From an uncultured Bacteriovorax sp. (GTDB lineage Bacteria; Bdellovibrionota; Bacteriovoracia; Bacteriovoracales; Bacteriovoracaceae), in assembly GCA_946480715.1 (NCBI GenBank), contig CAMLKK010000012.1, forward strand, positions 15,419-79,418: 64,000 bases of DNA, given 5' to 3'. This document shows, one piece after another, positions 40,865-48,772 of this stretch. A model generated the notes under the pieces. The model did not search any database, was not told where the DNA came from, and saw nothing but the letters and a program-made list of their open reading frames with translations. The position numbers and the translations under genes are program-made. Position 1 is the stretch's first letter, and every line of letters starts with the position of its first letter.

Positions 40865-40884
40865 GTGGATGAGGGATAAACAAT

Positions 40885-40912
40885 ATTTTAGCCACAATTA
40901 TTCGAGAGTTAA
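40885..40912 (-). promoter_or_regulatory. Likely promoter of tRNA-Arg
   Basis: On the - strand TTAACT (40912-40907) and TAAAAT (40890-40885) are 16 bases apart and end 20 bases before the tRNA 5' end. It is a plausible housekeeping promoter. Confidence 0.35.
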
Positions 40913-41005
40913 AGCCCTAACCGCGCTCTTTTTTACAGGGTTTATTGAAAAAAATCCTGAAAATGCTATCAATCCCCTACATTTAACCTTATCAGGGAAC
41001 ACATT

Positions 41006-41533
41006 ATGAAATTGGCCGTTTTGACGCTTGGTATAGCTCTTTCAGTACAGACTGCTTTCGGAGCTTCTTGTGAGTCTTATTTTAGAAAATTAAACATTCC
41101 TGCAAAGAAGATTCAAAGAACATTGAACTGTAATTTAACAAGTGAATCGAACGATTCAACTAATACAATTTTTATGAACAACGATCAGTTGTGTGTGACT
41201 GAGTATACAGATGTTGAGGGCGCAACTGTTTCTTCTCTTAACTTTGTTCAACGTGGATTTAATAAAGTGAGTGTTCAAGTTCCGCATAAAAAAGTTTCGC
41301 TTGAGCGTGATACTTTAAAAGTTATCGACAACAACCATGTTACTCGTGGCGGGATTCTTCCGATTTTCTTTAAGAAGACTGAAATCAGCATCACTAACAA
41401 TAGCAGCATCGCTCCTACGCTTGAAGTTTCTATGACTGAAGGTCTGCGTGCTGGTGGAAAAGTTGAAACAATTTTTGCTGGAAATTATGACTGTAGAAAG
41501 AGTAACGGTATTTTAGATATTTTTGGACTTTAA
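41006..41533 (+). CDS. Secreted protein, unknown
   Basis: This 175-residue protein has a signal peptide (MKLAVLTLGIALSVQTAFG). The mature part is beta-rich with four cysteines (ASCESYFR, TLNCNLT, QLCVTEY, YDCRKS). The internal sequence GGILPIFFKKTEISITNN separates two strand-rich halves. I do not recognise a family; the pattern suggests a small disulphide-bonded periplasmic beta protein. A strong bidirectional terminator follows at 41541. Confidence 0.58.
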   Translation: MKLAVLTLGIALSVQTAFGASCESYFRKLNIPAKKIQRTLNCNLTSESNDSTNTIFMNNDQLCVTEYTDVEGATVSSLNFVQRGFNKVSVQVPHKKVSLERDTLKVIDNNHVTRGGILPIFFKKTEISITNNSSIAPTLEVSMTEGLRAGGKVETIFAGNYDCRKSNGILDIFGL

Positions 41534-41540
41534 AAATTAG

Positions 41541-41566
41541 AAGGCCCCGTTTGGGGCCTTTTTTAT
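41541..41566. terminator. Bidirectional rho-independent terminator
   Basis: AAGGCCCC (41541-41548) and GGGGCCTT (41553-41560) form an 8-bp stem with a 4-base loop, followed by TTTT on the + strand; on the - strand it is followed by a T-rich tract. It lies between the secreted-protein stop and the SodC stop and can serve both. The last bases overlap the sodC stop region. Confidence 0.9.
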
Positions 41567-42066
41567 TTGATGATACCGCAAGCGATGCGATCTCCAGAGT
41601 CTCCAGATGGCTGAGTCGTAAGATCATCTGCCTTAGCATGAAGAATGACTGCTTTTCCTTTATAACTTGAAAGATTTGTTCCACCTGCTGTTGGAATCAC
41701 AACTTCTGTTTTCGCTTCACCTTTTGCATTGGCGACAATATTTCCTAAATCTCCTGCATGTTTTTCTTCGGCCGCAGGTCCAGCATGATTATGTTTAGTG
41801 GGATTGAAATGTCCACCTGCCGATTTGAAATCAGGGCCTTTGCATTCAGTTCCTTCGTGAATATGAAATCCGTGAACAGCTCCAGGTTGCAGACCAGAAA
41901 TGTTTGCCGTAATTTTTATACCGTTTGTAGTTTCCTTCATGTCGAGTTCGGCCTTGATATCTTTCATTGTCGGTGATTCGAGTTTAGCTTTCATCGATTC
42001 ACTTTCTTTTGCTTCAACAGCTCCAACAATAACAAACATTGAGGCCATTAATAATAAACGTTTCAT
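41563..42066 (-). CDS. sodC: Cu,Zn superoxide dismutase
   Basis: I start at 42066 with AAGGAG 8 bases upstream and a signal peptide (MKRLLLMASMFVIVGAVEA). The 167-residue protein has the metal ligands in HGFHIHEGTECKGPD, GGHFNPTKHNH, HAGDLGNIV and ILHAKADDL, plus the disulphide partner in DRIACGIIK. Periplasmic SodC removes superoxide, including that produced outside the cell by hosts or competitors. It follows the 161-residue secreted protein by 25 bases on the same strand. Confidence 0.95.
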   Translation of the reverse strand: MKRLLLMASMFVIVGAVEAKESESMKAKLESPTMKDIKAELDMKETTNGIKITANISGLQPGAVHGFHIHEGTECKGPDFKSAGGHFNPTKHNHAGPAAEEKHAGDLGNIVANAKGEAKTEVVIPTAGGTNLSSYKGKAVILHAKADDLTTQPSGDSGDRIACGIIK

Positions 42067-42091
42067 CTTGTATTCTCCTTTTTGAATTGAT

Positions 42092-42577
42092 CTATTGGGG
42101 ACGGATGATTTTATAGACATTACTAAGATCATAAGTTTTTAAGCGTGGGGGGCGCTTTTTATTTTCACCTTGATAACTAATCATGAGAGCTTCACGTTTT
42201 TCGAAGTTTTTCCAACTGACGAAGATCCCGCTGTGCTCACTTCTCTTGTATGAATGATTAATATGATAGAGCCAGTCACCTGGTTCAATTTGGTCGATCG
42301 CTACAAACGGTCCGTCCAACTTTCCGTCGTAAACTGTTGTGCGTTTTAACATGGGGTATCCTGCTCTGTTGTAGACTTCATTTATAAAGTCCCAACAACC
42401 TCCTTGGATAATTTCTTTTTTATCAAGCATCGTCTTTGCCGTTTTAAGGACGACTTTTCCTGTATCGCTGGCATTCATTTCTGCCAAACTAAGCATGCTA
42501 GAGCTTTCACGCTTTTCCCATTGAGCGTAAACGGCAAAACTAAAACAAGAGAATAGAAGTAGTGTTAAAAGCTTCAT
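42092..42577 (-). CDS. Secreted NlpC/P60-like papain-fold protein (candidate)
   Basis: The start at 42577 gives a signal peptide (MKLLTLLLFSCFSFAVYA). The 161-residue protein shows the order expected of NlpC/P60-type cysteine peptidases: Cys in IQGGCWDFINEVYNRAG near residue 60, GDWLYHIN with a hydrophobic strand near 98, His in SEHSGIFVSW near 114, and a C-terminal strand ending YKIIRP. If active it would cut peptidoglycan stem peptides or amide bonds in the periplasm. Similarity is by pattern only and a non-catalytic role remains possible. Upstream of sodC and likely cotranscribed. Confidence 0.62.
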   Translation of the reverse strand: MKLLTLLLFSCFSFAVYAQWEKRESSSMLSLAEMNASDTGKVVLKTAKTMLDKKEIIQGGCWDFINEVYNRAGYPMLKRTTVYDGKLDGPFVAIDQIEPGDWLYHINHSYKRSEHSGIFVSWKNFEKREALMISYQGENKKRPPRLKTYDLSNVYKIIRPQ

Positions 42578-42680
42578 GGGCTCAATTCTAGGATTGTGAT
42601 CGGTGGAAACAAAGGGCACGTGTGGTATAAAATTTTCAACTTTATTGGACAGGATGCCCTGCTTAATATATTTAAACTCT

Positions 42681-43562
42681 ATGAGCAATTTAGTTTCACA
42701 AAATATCCCAGGGTATCAACTCCTTGATTCTGGTCACGGAAAAAAATTAGAAATCATTTCTGGCGTGACTGTTGAGCGTCCATCACCGCAGGCCATATGG
42801 GCTCCGCGCTTACAAGAAAGTGAATGGAAAAAAGCAACGTCGGTCTGCATCCGTAAAAATGACGGAGGCGGTACATGGAAACATCGTGCAGATAAAGAAC
42901 CAAATGATCTCTCAATTGAGTGGCAAAAACTTCAATTCAAATTAAAATTTACTTCATTCGGACATTGCGGAGTTTTCTTTGAACAGGCCATAGTCTGGCA
43001 GACGCTTATGGATGAATCTTATCGTTTACAAAAAGAACTCGGGAGACCACTAAAGTTTCTTAACCTCTTTGGATATACAGGCTGTGCAAGTCTGGCCATG
43101 CTTTCAACTGGTGCAGAAGTTTTTCACGTGGATAGTTCGAAAGGTGTCCTAACGTGGGGACGCGAGAATGCAGAAGCATCTAAACTCGATGTTAAAAAAA
43201 TTAAATTTGTCCAGGAAGACGTTAAAGCATTTGTGAAACATTCACTTCGCAAGGGTTTTAAGTACGACGGAATTCTTGCTGACCCTCCAAGCTGGGGACA
43301 TGGTGCGAATAAAGAAGTTTGGGAGTTTGATCAAATGATCAACGAACTTGTTGGAGATTGCTTTAATATTCTTACCAGAGAAAAAAGTTTTTTCTTCCTT
43401 TCATCCCACACTCATGGCGTTCAACAAGAAGCTCTCAGAAATTTAATGAATGATCATAAATCGAAAAAAGAAGTAACTGTTGGCGAGTTAGGTGTTAAAC
43501 ATACAAATGATGACAGAATTCTTCCGGCCGGAATTTATTCTTTCGCACGCAATATCACTTAG
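42681..43562 (+). CDS. RlmI/RlmK-type SAM-dependent methyltransferase
   Basis: I start at 42681 (MSNLVSQNIPGYQ). The 293-residue protein has a class I SAM fold in its second half: FLNLFGYTGCASLAM near residue 130 (motif I), VFHVDSSKG, EDVKAF, and GILADPPSWGHG near 205 (motif IV), a pattern of 5-methylcytosine rRNA/SAM methyltransferases of the PF10672 group. The N-terminal region has LLDSGHGKKLEIISGVTVERP rather than a complete PUA domain. It may modify rRNA; the site is unknown. It shares TTAG with the convergent OsmC stop. Confidence 0.8.
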   Translation: MSNLVSQNIPGYQLLDSGHGKKLEIISGVTVERPSPQAIWAPRLQESEWKKATSVCIRKNDGGGTWKHRADKEPNDLSIEWQKLQFKLKFTSFGHCGVFFEQAIVWQTLMDESYRLQKELGRPLKFLNLFGYTGCASLAMLSTGAEVFHVDSSKGVLTWGRENAEASKLDVKKIKFVQEDVKAFVKHSLRKGFKYDGILADPPSWGHGANKEVWEFDQMINELVGDCFNILTREKSFFFLSSHTHGVQQEALRNLMNDHKSKKEVTVGELGVKHTNDDRILPAGIYSFARNIT

Positions 43563-43999
43563 AATTTTGCAACACCTTGATCAATCTGGTTTCCATTAAG
43601 TAGAACGGTGTATGTAATTGGACATGACTTGGCAATCATGGCCGCGACTCCACAATACTCTGTCATCGAGAGTTTTACGGCCTCAATGACCTTTGCTTCA
43701 TCTACTTCACCTTCAATAAGGAAATTCATTTGAACAGATTTAAAAATGACTGGATAGATACCTTGAGGTGTTTGTTCTACATCGACATCTACTTTAAAAG
43801 ATTTTGGCAGTTGTTTATATTTTTTAAAAAGTGAGATGACATCCATTCCTGAACAGCCAGCAATTGCAAGTGCGACAATTTCTTTTGGAGATGCACCACT
43901 ATCTGAACCCATCGGAGGTTTCGTATCAATAGCGACAGAATTCTTACCCGCTGTACCAGTAAAACTTAATCCTGAATTCCATTCAATTGAACCTTTCAT
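43559..43999 (-). CDS. OsmC/Ohr-family peroxide-reducing protein
   Basis: The 146-residue protein fits the OsmC subfamily: PKEIVALAIAGCSGMDVISL with the peroxidatic Cys near residue 49, and LSMTEYCGVAAMIAKSCPI with the second Cys near 117. Members reduce organic hydroperoxides using thiol partners in the cytoplasm. AAGGAG lies ahead of the ATG. It is monocistronic. Together with SodC and Bcp it forms part of the peroxide and superoxide defence visible in this window, though these genes are not clustered. Confidence 0.88.
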   Translation of the reverse strand: MKGSIEWNSGLSFTGTAGKNSVAIDTKPPMGSDSGASPKEIVALAIAGCSGMDVISLFKKYKQLPKSFKVDVDVEQTPQGIYPVIFKSVQMNFLIEGEVDEAKVIEAVKLSMTEYCGVAAMIAKSCPITYTVLLNGNQIDQGVAKF

Positions 44000-44061
44000 G
44001 TTTTTCTCCTTTTACTAAGTAAAACAGGAAAGGTTCTGAAATGGCAATTAACATTTTATGG

Positions 44062-44445
44062 CTAATTCGTAAGAAGTCTCAGAATTTTTCCTTGAAAGAC
44101 GGATTCATTGAAAGGTTTCAGAATGAAATGTTTAACATTCATCTCTGCAAGAATTTTAATTGTTTTTGCGCTCAAATCACCAGAGATAACACAAATGCTT
44201 CTGTTTGAGTTGAGAGATGTACTGGCCATCTCTTCTATGATTTGGAAGCCATTTTTGCGGGGAAGATTCATATCCAAAAGAATAACGGCAAATTTTTGAT
44301 TTGAAAGTTTTTGAACCGCTGTATGTCCATCCGATGCAATCACAATGTTTCGGAAGCATCCCATATTCTGGCAATAACTCTCTAGAATCGAGCTTACATC
44401 TTTATCGTCTTCGATAATGAGAACGTCTCTGGTGAGTTTTTCCAT
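44062..44445 (-). CDS. Stand-alone response-regulator receiver
   Basis: This 127-residue protein is a single receiver domain with the acidic pair in IIEDDKDVS, the phosphoryl-accepting Asp in ILLDMNLPRKNG (residue 58), Ser/Thr in CVISGDLS, and Lys in FILKPFNES. It has no output domain, so it acts as a phosphate relay or a protein-protein switch. It follows the OmpR-like gene by 15 bases on the same strand and might accept phosphate on behalf of that regulator or the kinase at 45250. Confidence 0.9.
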   Translation of the reverse strand: MEKLTRDVLIIEDDKDVSSILESYCQNMGCFRNIVIASDGHTAVQKLSNQKFAVILLDMNLPRKNGFQIIEEMASTSLNSNRSICVISGDLSAKTIKILAEMNVKHFILKPFNESVFQGKILRLLTN

Positions 44446-44460
44446 TTGTGCTCAGTCCTT

Positions 44461-45129
44461 TTAAATTTCTATCTGAACTTCACATTCATTAGTTAAAATA
44501 TAACCGTTACTTCTTACCGTTCTTAGATGTGATGAATATGGATGCATTTTTCTTCTTATGTTGAAAATATGCATTCTCAGGCTATTGTTTGTAATATCTT
44601 CATCCCACGCAAACGTCTGCATGAGAACTTCTCTGGAAACAACTTTGTCTATAAATGCGTTCAGCACGAACAAGATCATAAATTCACTTTTAGAGAATGT
44701 TGCCTTGAAATTTTTGAACTCAAGTGTTTTCGTTTTTCGATTTAATTTAAAACAATTTTTCACCCGAGGAATTGGTCGATATGTATGGATTTTATTTCTT
44801 ACTCTAGCCGCAAACTCGAAAGAAGTTATAGGACGTGAAACAACATCATTTGAGCCAAGCCTGAAGGCCCTCTCAACAATTTCATCACTATCGTCATTAC
44901 TTATTAAGACAATTGGAATATTCGGGTGATACCTTCTAATTTCTTCAATCAGTCGAAAGGAGTGTCCTTCGCTACTGTGTGCGATGATAAATAGATCTGT
45001 CTCTCCGGCTATAGAACTCGCTAGGGCGTCATCAATGCTGGTGAGAATCTCAGTCCTGTAATAAGTTTCTAAATGCTCTTTAAATGAGTGAGGAATCCTT
45101 TCCTCAAATTCAAATAGTGTGATGTGCAT
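44461..45129 (-). CDS. OmpR-like regulator with degenerate receiver
   Basis: The 222-residue protein has an N-terminal receiver-like fold and a C-terminal OmpR-type winged helix (FKATFSKSEFMILFVLNAF, then MHIFNIRRKMHPYSSHLRTV and RSNGYIL). In the receiver the acidic pair is not conserved (MHITLFEFEER), the Asp site reads LFIIAHSSEGH and the conserved Lys is Arg (VVSRPIT). Phosphorylation is therefore unlikely, as in other atypical or pseudo-receiver OmpR proteins controlled by ligands or partners. The DNA target is unknown. GGAG precedes the ATG. It is probably cotranscribed with the stand-alone receiver. Confidence 0.85.
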   Translation of the reverse strand: MHITLFEFEERIPHSFKEHLETYYRTEILTSIDDALASSIAGETDLFIIAHSSEGHSFRLIEEIRRYHPNIPIVLISNDDSDEIVERAFRLGSNDVVSRPITSFEFAARVRNKIHTYRPIPRVKNCFKLNRKTKTLEFKNFKATFSKSEFMILFVLNAFIDKVVSREVLMQTFAWDEDITNNSLRMHIFNIRRKMHPYSSHLRTVRSNGYILTNECEVQIEI

Positions 45130-45249
45130 GTATTACTCCTTCAACCTGAAGTCATAATACAAGCATTGTTTACCCTTGTGGGATTATATCAACTTCGTCC
45201 GTGGACTCGGACAAGTGAGAAATTGGCGGTCTAATTGGACGGACAAAAC

Positions 45250-46677
45250 CTAAGCAAAAGATTTCGGTTCACGTAATGTGAAGTAAAAAGTTGCCCCTTT
45301 TCCAGGAGTTGACTCGGCCCAAACGTCGCCTTCATGCAAAGTTATTATTCTTTTTACCATGGCCAGTCCAACACCCGTTCCAGGGAATTCATTCTGTTTA
45401 TGAAGCCTTTGGAAAGGTTTGTAGAGCTGATGTGCGAGGGCCATATTAAAACCAACGCCATTGTCTTTCACGTAATAGGCCTTTCTCCCCTCGCTTTCTA
45501 CTGTTCCAAATTTGATAATCGCATGGTCAGTATGAGAGGTGAATTTACAAGCGTTGCTTAAAAGATTGTTTAAAACAATATCTAATAGATGAGCATCACC
45601 GTTTGCTACGATATTCGGTTCGATATCAAACTGAAAATCTCGTTCTGGATTTTGGTCCTTCATCCTTTGAGCTACGGTTTCAACTTGCTCCGACAAATTG
45701 ATCATACTTTTTGAAACTTCTGCGCGTGAAATTTGAGAAAGTTTAAGCATATCATCAATAAGATCTCCCATTCGCTGAGCTTCATTCCTCACACGATCGA
45801 GATACCCTCTAGCTTCTTCATTGAGTTGATGTCCGTAATCTTCCAGTAAAATAAAACTCCATCCATCAATACTTCTCAGAGGAGCTCTCAAATCATGAGA
45901 GATTGAATACGAGAAAGCTTCCAGTTCTTTGTAGGCCAATTCAAGTTTGGCCGTTTTTTGCGACATTTCTTCTTTTGTTTTTTCTAATTCAATTACATGT
46001 TTACTCATTTTTCTGGTCTTGGCTTCAGATCGAATAAACCAGCCAAGTGTGATCGTGAGTGAAGTTATGAAGAGAAATGCAAGACCTATCAAAATGATGA
46101 CCGAATTTATGATTTTTTGTTCACTCGCACTTTCTGTTTTTACAATCTCTTTTTTTGCGATAGCAACGACTTCACCAATCTTTGAATAATGAAATTCATA
46201 AGCGCTTTTCAAAGTTGTTTCTGCAATTCGATTTGCTTCTTTGTAATTATTTTTTGCAATTGCCGGAATAAATTGATTATCCACAAGAAAAAAGAAATTT
46301 TTAGCTGGCACATAAGTTTCAGCAAGAAGCTTTCTTAGATTTTGATCATCTATGTTTTCTTGCCAGTTTTCATAACGTTTTTCATAATCGTTTTTTAGCG
46401 ATTCTAAACGTTTACTCAATAATGCATTCTTTTTAGGATCTTTTTCCTGAAGCATTTCGAGAGCTGTTGAATAAGACTCAATAATAAAAAGTGGTGGAGG
46501 AAGAACATCTGCAATAATGTCTTTCTTTTGGGTAATTTGATTATAGAGCGGGCCATTTACCGAAATATTACGAATTTGCGACGAGGCAAAAAAACTTAGG
46601 GCCACAAATATCAGAACAATAATCCCCAGAAGAACAGAAAGAACTTGAGTGACTGTATATCGATGCAACAACGCCAT
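45250..46677 (-). CDS. Membrane sensor histidine kinase
   Basis: The 475-residue protein has two membrane helices (about 10-32 and 190-212) flanking a periplasmic helical sensor domain, a short coiled coil, and a kinase core: YSISHDLRAPLRSIDGW (phospho-His near 262), NNLLSNACKF (N box), VKDNGVGF (G1) and GTGVGLAMVKR (G2). The DHp type resembles that of phytochrome-like kinases. The operon reads Rcp1-like receiver, REC-HTH-PAS protein, kinase. The signal sensed by the periplasmic domain is unknown. Phosphate probably passes to one or both receivers upstream. Confidence 0.92.
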   Translation of the reverse strand: MALLHRYTVTQVLSVLLGIIVLIFVALSFFASSQIRNISVNGPLYNQITQKKDIIADVLPPPLFIIESYSTALEMLQEKDPKKNALLSKRLESLKNDYEKRYENWQENIDDQNLRKLLAETYVPAKNFFFLVDNQFIPAIAKNNYKEANRIAETTLKSAYEFHYSKIGEVVAIAKKEIVKTESASEQKIINSVIILIGLAFLFITSLTITLGWFIRSEAKTRKMSKHVIELEKTKEEMSQKTAKLELAYKELEAFSYSISHDLRAPLRSIDGWSFILLEDYGHQLNEEARGYLDRVRNEAQRMGDLIDDMLKLSQISRAEVSKSMINLSEQVETVAQRMKDQNPERDFQFDIEPNIVANGDAHLLDIVLNNLLSNACKFTSHTDHAIIKFGTVESEGRKAYYVKDNGVGFNMALAHQLYKPFQRLHKQNEFPGTGVGLAMVKRIITLHEGDVWAESTPGKGATFYFTLREPKSFA

Positions 46678-46685
46678 AAAATTCC

Positions 46686-48128
46686 TTAGCCGGGACTATT
46701 AAAAGAAATATAGAGCGAATAGAGATTACCTGCATAGTTTTCACTAAACTCTGCACCTATCAATTGTGCAATTTTATTAACGCGCGAAATATCAGTCCGA
46801 AATGGATTGATCGCACAATTTATAGTTGCACTGATAATCTTTTTATCGTGATCATTGCGTGTCTTAAATGTAACTTCACATTTTGTATGAGATTCAAACT
46901 CAATAATTTGGAATTGCTGATAAAGAGAGCGAACAAGACATTTAAATATATTCTTGTCAGTTATGATCCATTCTTTCGGATCCATCTCATTTATAAAACA
47001 TAACTCTTTTTTATAATTCATATTTTTTTTAAGAAAATCTATTTCGTCCATGATTGTTTTTTCGATTGAAAATCGATCGATCGAAAATTCAATAATTGGT
47101 TGCCATTGAATAGGACAAGAAAAAATAAAAATCTTACGGTCTACGTGACTTGCAAAACAATGATTATTAATCCACTGATAGCCGTGTTTCGCCGTAATAT
47201 ATCGAAGATCAACCTGAATATTTACCGCTTTATCCTGAATGATTTTTTGTTTAATGAAGAGAAAATGTTTCAAATCCTCAGGGTGAATCATTTCTTCAAT
47301 CGGGCGTGTATTTAATTCGAATTCGTTAAAACCTATTAGGTGAGCGAATCCTTGATTGACGTAAGAATGGGGGCTATCGAGATCGAGCACTTGAAAGCCA
47401 CTTTTGAAACTATTAAAATTTTCGATTTGAAATGAGTCGCTCTCTTTGACTGCACTAAACTTTTTTGTAAATAAATCATCTACACTTATGTGAAAATACT
47501 TTGTAAGTTTAAAGGCCTGTTGAATACTGATCATTGAATCTTTATTCAACCAGTCTGAAATCGTTTGTTTCGATATGTTTGTATCGCGTGAGAGTTGGCT
47601 TTGTTTGATGTTATTAGCTTCAAGCAGATATTCTAAATTTGATTTGAAAAAACTAGTAGTCACTTCGCCGAATGAAGACATCCGGGCAGCTTCCAGGACT
47701 TTTTCCTGCTCTGCTTTTATAAGAGCTTCTTCTTTGATTCGCTCCCTTCGTTCTTCAGCATCTTTTAATTCATGTTCAACAATCGCAGGGATTTTCTGCA
47801 GATTGCTTTTCATGACATAGTTTTGAGCACCCGCTTTAATCATTTCTACGGCAGCTTCTTCCCCGATAGCACCTGAAATGAGAATGAAAGGAATATCTAA
47901 CTTATGCTCTTTGAATATTTTTAAAGCTGTGACTGCATTCAATTCGGGCAACGAATAATCAGAACAGACTAAATCCCAATTGGGATCTTTAAGTGCATTC
48001 GTTAACTCATCTTTAGTTTCAACTCTAAGTGAATTAATTTGATAATTAGCTTTTTCTAAATGACGGATGAGAAGTTCAGCATCACTTCTGTTGTCTTCGA
48101 TGAGCAGAATTTTTAGTTTGCGTTTCAA
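46686..48128 (-). CDS. REC - HTH - PAS - degenerate HATPase signalling protein
   Basis: The 480-residue protein has an unusual order. A receiver (1-125) has LLIEDNRSDAEL, Asp in VCSDYSLPE (about 57) and Lys in YVMKSN. A charged helix follows (about 125-150), then a complete Cro/CI helix-turn-helix (about 158-215: SQLSRDTNISKQTISDWLNK), then a PAS domain (about 235-335) with YQWINNH. A C-terminal region (about 360-480) resembles a histidine-kinase ATPase (IITDKNIFKCLVRSLYQQ, and VNKIAQLIGAEFS) but lacks the N-box Asn and glycine boxes. No DHp His is visible. It may relay phosphate to DNA binding. It lies 3 bases after the Rcp1-like gene and 8 before the kinase. Confidence 0.72.
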   Translation of the reverse strand: MKRKLKILLIEDNRSDAELLIRHLEKANYQINSLRVETKDELTNALKDPNWDLVCSDYSLPELNAVTALKIFKEHKLDIPFILISGAIGEEAAVEMIKAGAQNYVMKSNLQKIPAIVEHELKDAEERRERIKEEALIKAEQEKVLEAARMSSFGEVTTSFFKSNLEYLLEANNIKQSQLSRDTNISKQTISDWLNKDSMISIQQAFKLTKYFHISVDDLFTKKFSAVKESDSFQIENFNSFKSGFQVLDLDSPHSYVNQGFAHLIGFNEFELNTRPIEEMIHPEDLKHFLFIKQKIIQDKAVNIQVDLRYITAKHGYQWINNHCFASHVDRKIFIFSCPIQWQPIIEFSIDRFSIEKTIMDEIDFLKKNMNYKKELCFINEMDPKEWIITDKNIFKCLVRSLYQQFQIIEFESHTKCEVTFKTRNDHDKKIISATINCAINPFRTDISRVNKIAQLIGAEFSENYAGNLYSLYISFNSPG

Positions 48129-48131
48129 ACA

Positions 48132-48581
48132 TTAGTCCAAAACAGGAGGTTCATTTAAAATGAGCCAATACATTCCAAGCTGCTTAATGACATCAGCAAA
48201 TTTATGAAAATCAACTGGCTTGCGAATATAACTATTAATTCCCAGGTCATACCCCGCTGCAATGTCTTGCTCTTCTTTCGAAGAAGTAAGAATAACAACA
48301 AGGAGTCTTTTAGTGAGTTTGTTTTCGCGAATTTTTTTGAGAACTTCAAGTCCACCGAGTCCAGGCATTTTAAGATCGAGGAGAATGAGCGCAGGCATTT
48401 CTTCGCTATTTCTTCCGGCGTAAGGGCCTTCACAGAAGAGATAATTTAAAGCTTCTTCACCGTCTTCAACGACAACTAAAGGATTGAGGATGTTAGATTT
48501 TTCAAAAGCACGTTTAGTTAATCCAATATCACTGGGATTATCCTCTACTAATAAAATGCAAGAGAGTTTTTTTTCAGACAT
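48132..48581 (-). CDS. Rcp1-like single-domain response regulator
   Basis: This 149-residue receiver has LLVEDNPSDIGLTKRAF, VVEDGEEALNYL, LILLDLKMPGLGG with the acceptor Asp near 68, ILTSSKEEQDI and SYIRKPVDF. The form EDNPSDxxL plus GEEALNYLF marks the Rcp1 subgroup, which normally partners phytochrome-like histidine kinases. That matches the DHp type of the kinase at 45250. It is the first gene of the operon 48581-45250, and its promoter must lie in the 191-base gap to 48772, where I see no clear hexamers. Confidence 0.92.
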   Translation of the reverse strand: MSEKKLSCILLVEDNPSDIGLTKRAFEKSNILNPLVVVEDGEEALNYLFCEGPYAGRNSEEMPALILLDLKMPGLGGLEVLKKIRENKLTKRLLVVILTSSKEEQDIAAGYDLGINSYIRKPVDFHKFADVIKQLGMYWLILNEPPVLD

Positions 48582-48772
48582 GGTCAGCTTCCTTAAATGA
48601 ACTTAGATAACTCTAGCGAGATAATGTTTTATTGTAAATTGAGACGCATGTCTGGAAACCTCAAGTTAAAATCAAGATGTTGGACGCTCACACATAGAAG
48701 GACCGAGTCCATTACTTGTAATTTTTACAGTTTAAGCTGATAAAATTCGAAGTTTTGCTATAGTGCCGACCT

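Noticed and set aside
45130..45249. Terminator for the kinase operon from GTCCG/CGGAC elements near 45196-45243
   Set aside because: The arms can pair in more than one way, none gives a strong stem, and no T run follows.
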